A stretch of DNA of 14,565 bases from NCBI GenBank assembly GCA_016840645.1, contig JAEORY010000047.1, forward strand, positions 1-14,565, in the 5' to 3' direction. Within the stretch, counting starts at the first letter, position 1; every line of letters begins with the position of its first letter. Source of the DNA: Candidatus Borrarchaeota archaeon (GTDB taxonomy: Archaea > Asgardarchaeota > Sifarchaeia > Borrarchaeales > Borrarchaeaceae). The translations under genes were made by a program, and so were the position numbers. The notes beneath the pieces were generated by a model that worked only from the letters and a program-made list of their open reading frames with translations, was not told where the DNA came from and did not search any database. Positions 14,211-14,565 of the stretch are shown here, in pieces.

Positions 14211-14328
14211 TCGGCTATATGTAAATGAGTATATTCTTCATTGGCATCATACCTCGGATGTAAACATCCTCGGTTATATGTAAATGAGTATATACCTCAT
14301 TTTCATAATGCCTTGGATGTATACTCCT
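14211..14328. repeat. Two tandem copies of a 59-bp repeat
   Basis: Copy 1 starts at 14211 and copy 2 at 14270, sharing TATATGTAAATGAGTATA and CTxGGATGTA blocks with scattered changes. Each copy can form an AATGAG/(C or T)TCATT hairpin; the C/T difference keeps pairing with G (G-C or G.U). GGATG-TAAA-CATCC is a second inverted repeat at the copy junction. No protein or CRISPR-type spacing is seen. Confidence 0.65.
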
Positions 14329-14565
14329 TAGAACTATCATTCATGATTCGTTCGAAAACTGTTCAATGTTAGTTTGTAATAACTTTTTTAGATTGAGGCT
14401 CTTTTTTTCTTCAAATTCCACAGCTTTTTTAGAAAAAATAGAAAAAATAGAAAAATATCTCAAGACCATTGCCCTCATGTTCTGTGATGAAGTGATAGAA
14501 GAACGCATTCAATCAGGGTGTCTCTCCATTTATTTAACTTCGCAATGTCGAAGATTATTGTTTTT
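14329..14565. other. Terminal AT-rich stretch without a supported gene
   Basis: It holds a 9-nt tandem repeat (AGAAAAAAT units near 14430-14455). A + strand frame from ATG 14366 stays open to the window edge (66 codons) but has low-complexity E-K-I-E-K-I-E-K and no recognisable family. Confidence 0.4.

Noticed and set aside
14211..14328. CRISPR array
   Set aside because: Only two adjacent repeats, with no unique spacers between conserved short repeats.
14366..14565. Open frame running to the window end
   Set aside because: Low-complexity E-K repeats from an A-rich tandem repeat; no recognisable motif or SD.

Overview
The window reads as an AT-rich archaeal chromosome segment. Support comes from an HdrA/HdrB/Tfr-type redox operon, an archaeal-style endonuclease III, a glutaredoxin-like protein disulfide oxidoreductase (PDO) pair, TATA-like boxes, purine-rich SD sites, and GTG and TTG starts. 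I cannot name the species. Two candidate selenoprotein genes, each followed by a eukaryote-like SECIS hairpin, point towards a lineage near Lokiarchaeota/Asgard archaea, where such SECIS elements have been described; this is inference.

Region 1 (1-5629, + strand) is a tight operon: the C-terminal part of an HdrB-like CCG protein (its 5' end lies outside the window), a fumarate-reductase-like iron-sulfur protein (TfrB/SdhB-like), a fumarate-reductase-like flavoprotein (TfrA-like), and a long HdrA fused to an MvhD-like domain that has lost every cysteine. Together they look like a soluble flavin-based complex coupling a heterodisulfide or thiol reaction to fumarate/succinate-type or related chemistry.

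Region 2 (5645-7894, - strand) holds a 12-TM MFS transporter and a DUF169 protein.

Region 3 (7895-10062) is the most interesting. A HesB/IscA-like gene (8108-8422, -) carries one in-frame UGA. Endonuclease III (8627-9301, +) follows. A two-domain PDO gene (9388-10062, -) has UGA exactly where the first cysteine of its C-terminal CxxC should be (U-P-F-C). Both UGA genes have, just after the true stop, a hairpin with AUGA, an unpaired AA 10-11 nt later, and GA on the returning strand. This is the core layout of eukaryotic SECIS elements. I therefore call both genes candidate selenoproteins rather than pseudogenes.

Region 4 (10063-12413): a cysteine-only PDO paralog (CPHC), an intergenic stretch with a decayed IS200/IS605-like right end inside 23-bp inverted repeats, and FdhD, the sulfur carrier for formate dehydrogenase maturation.

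Region 5 (12478-14565): a PAP2-like membrane protein with altered catalytic motifs, a Mrr/PD-(D/E)xK-like protein lacking the usual acid, then about 730 bp with no convincing gene but with a GC hairpin and two 59-bp tandem repeats able to form conserved hairpins.
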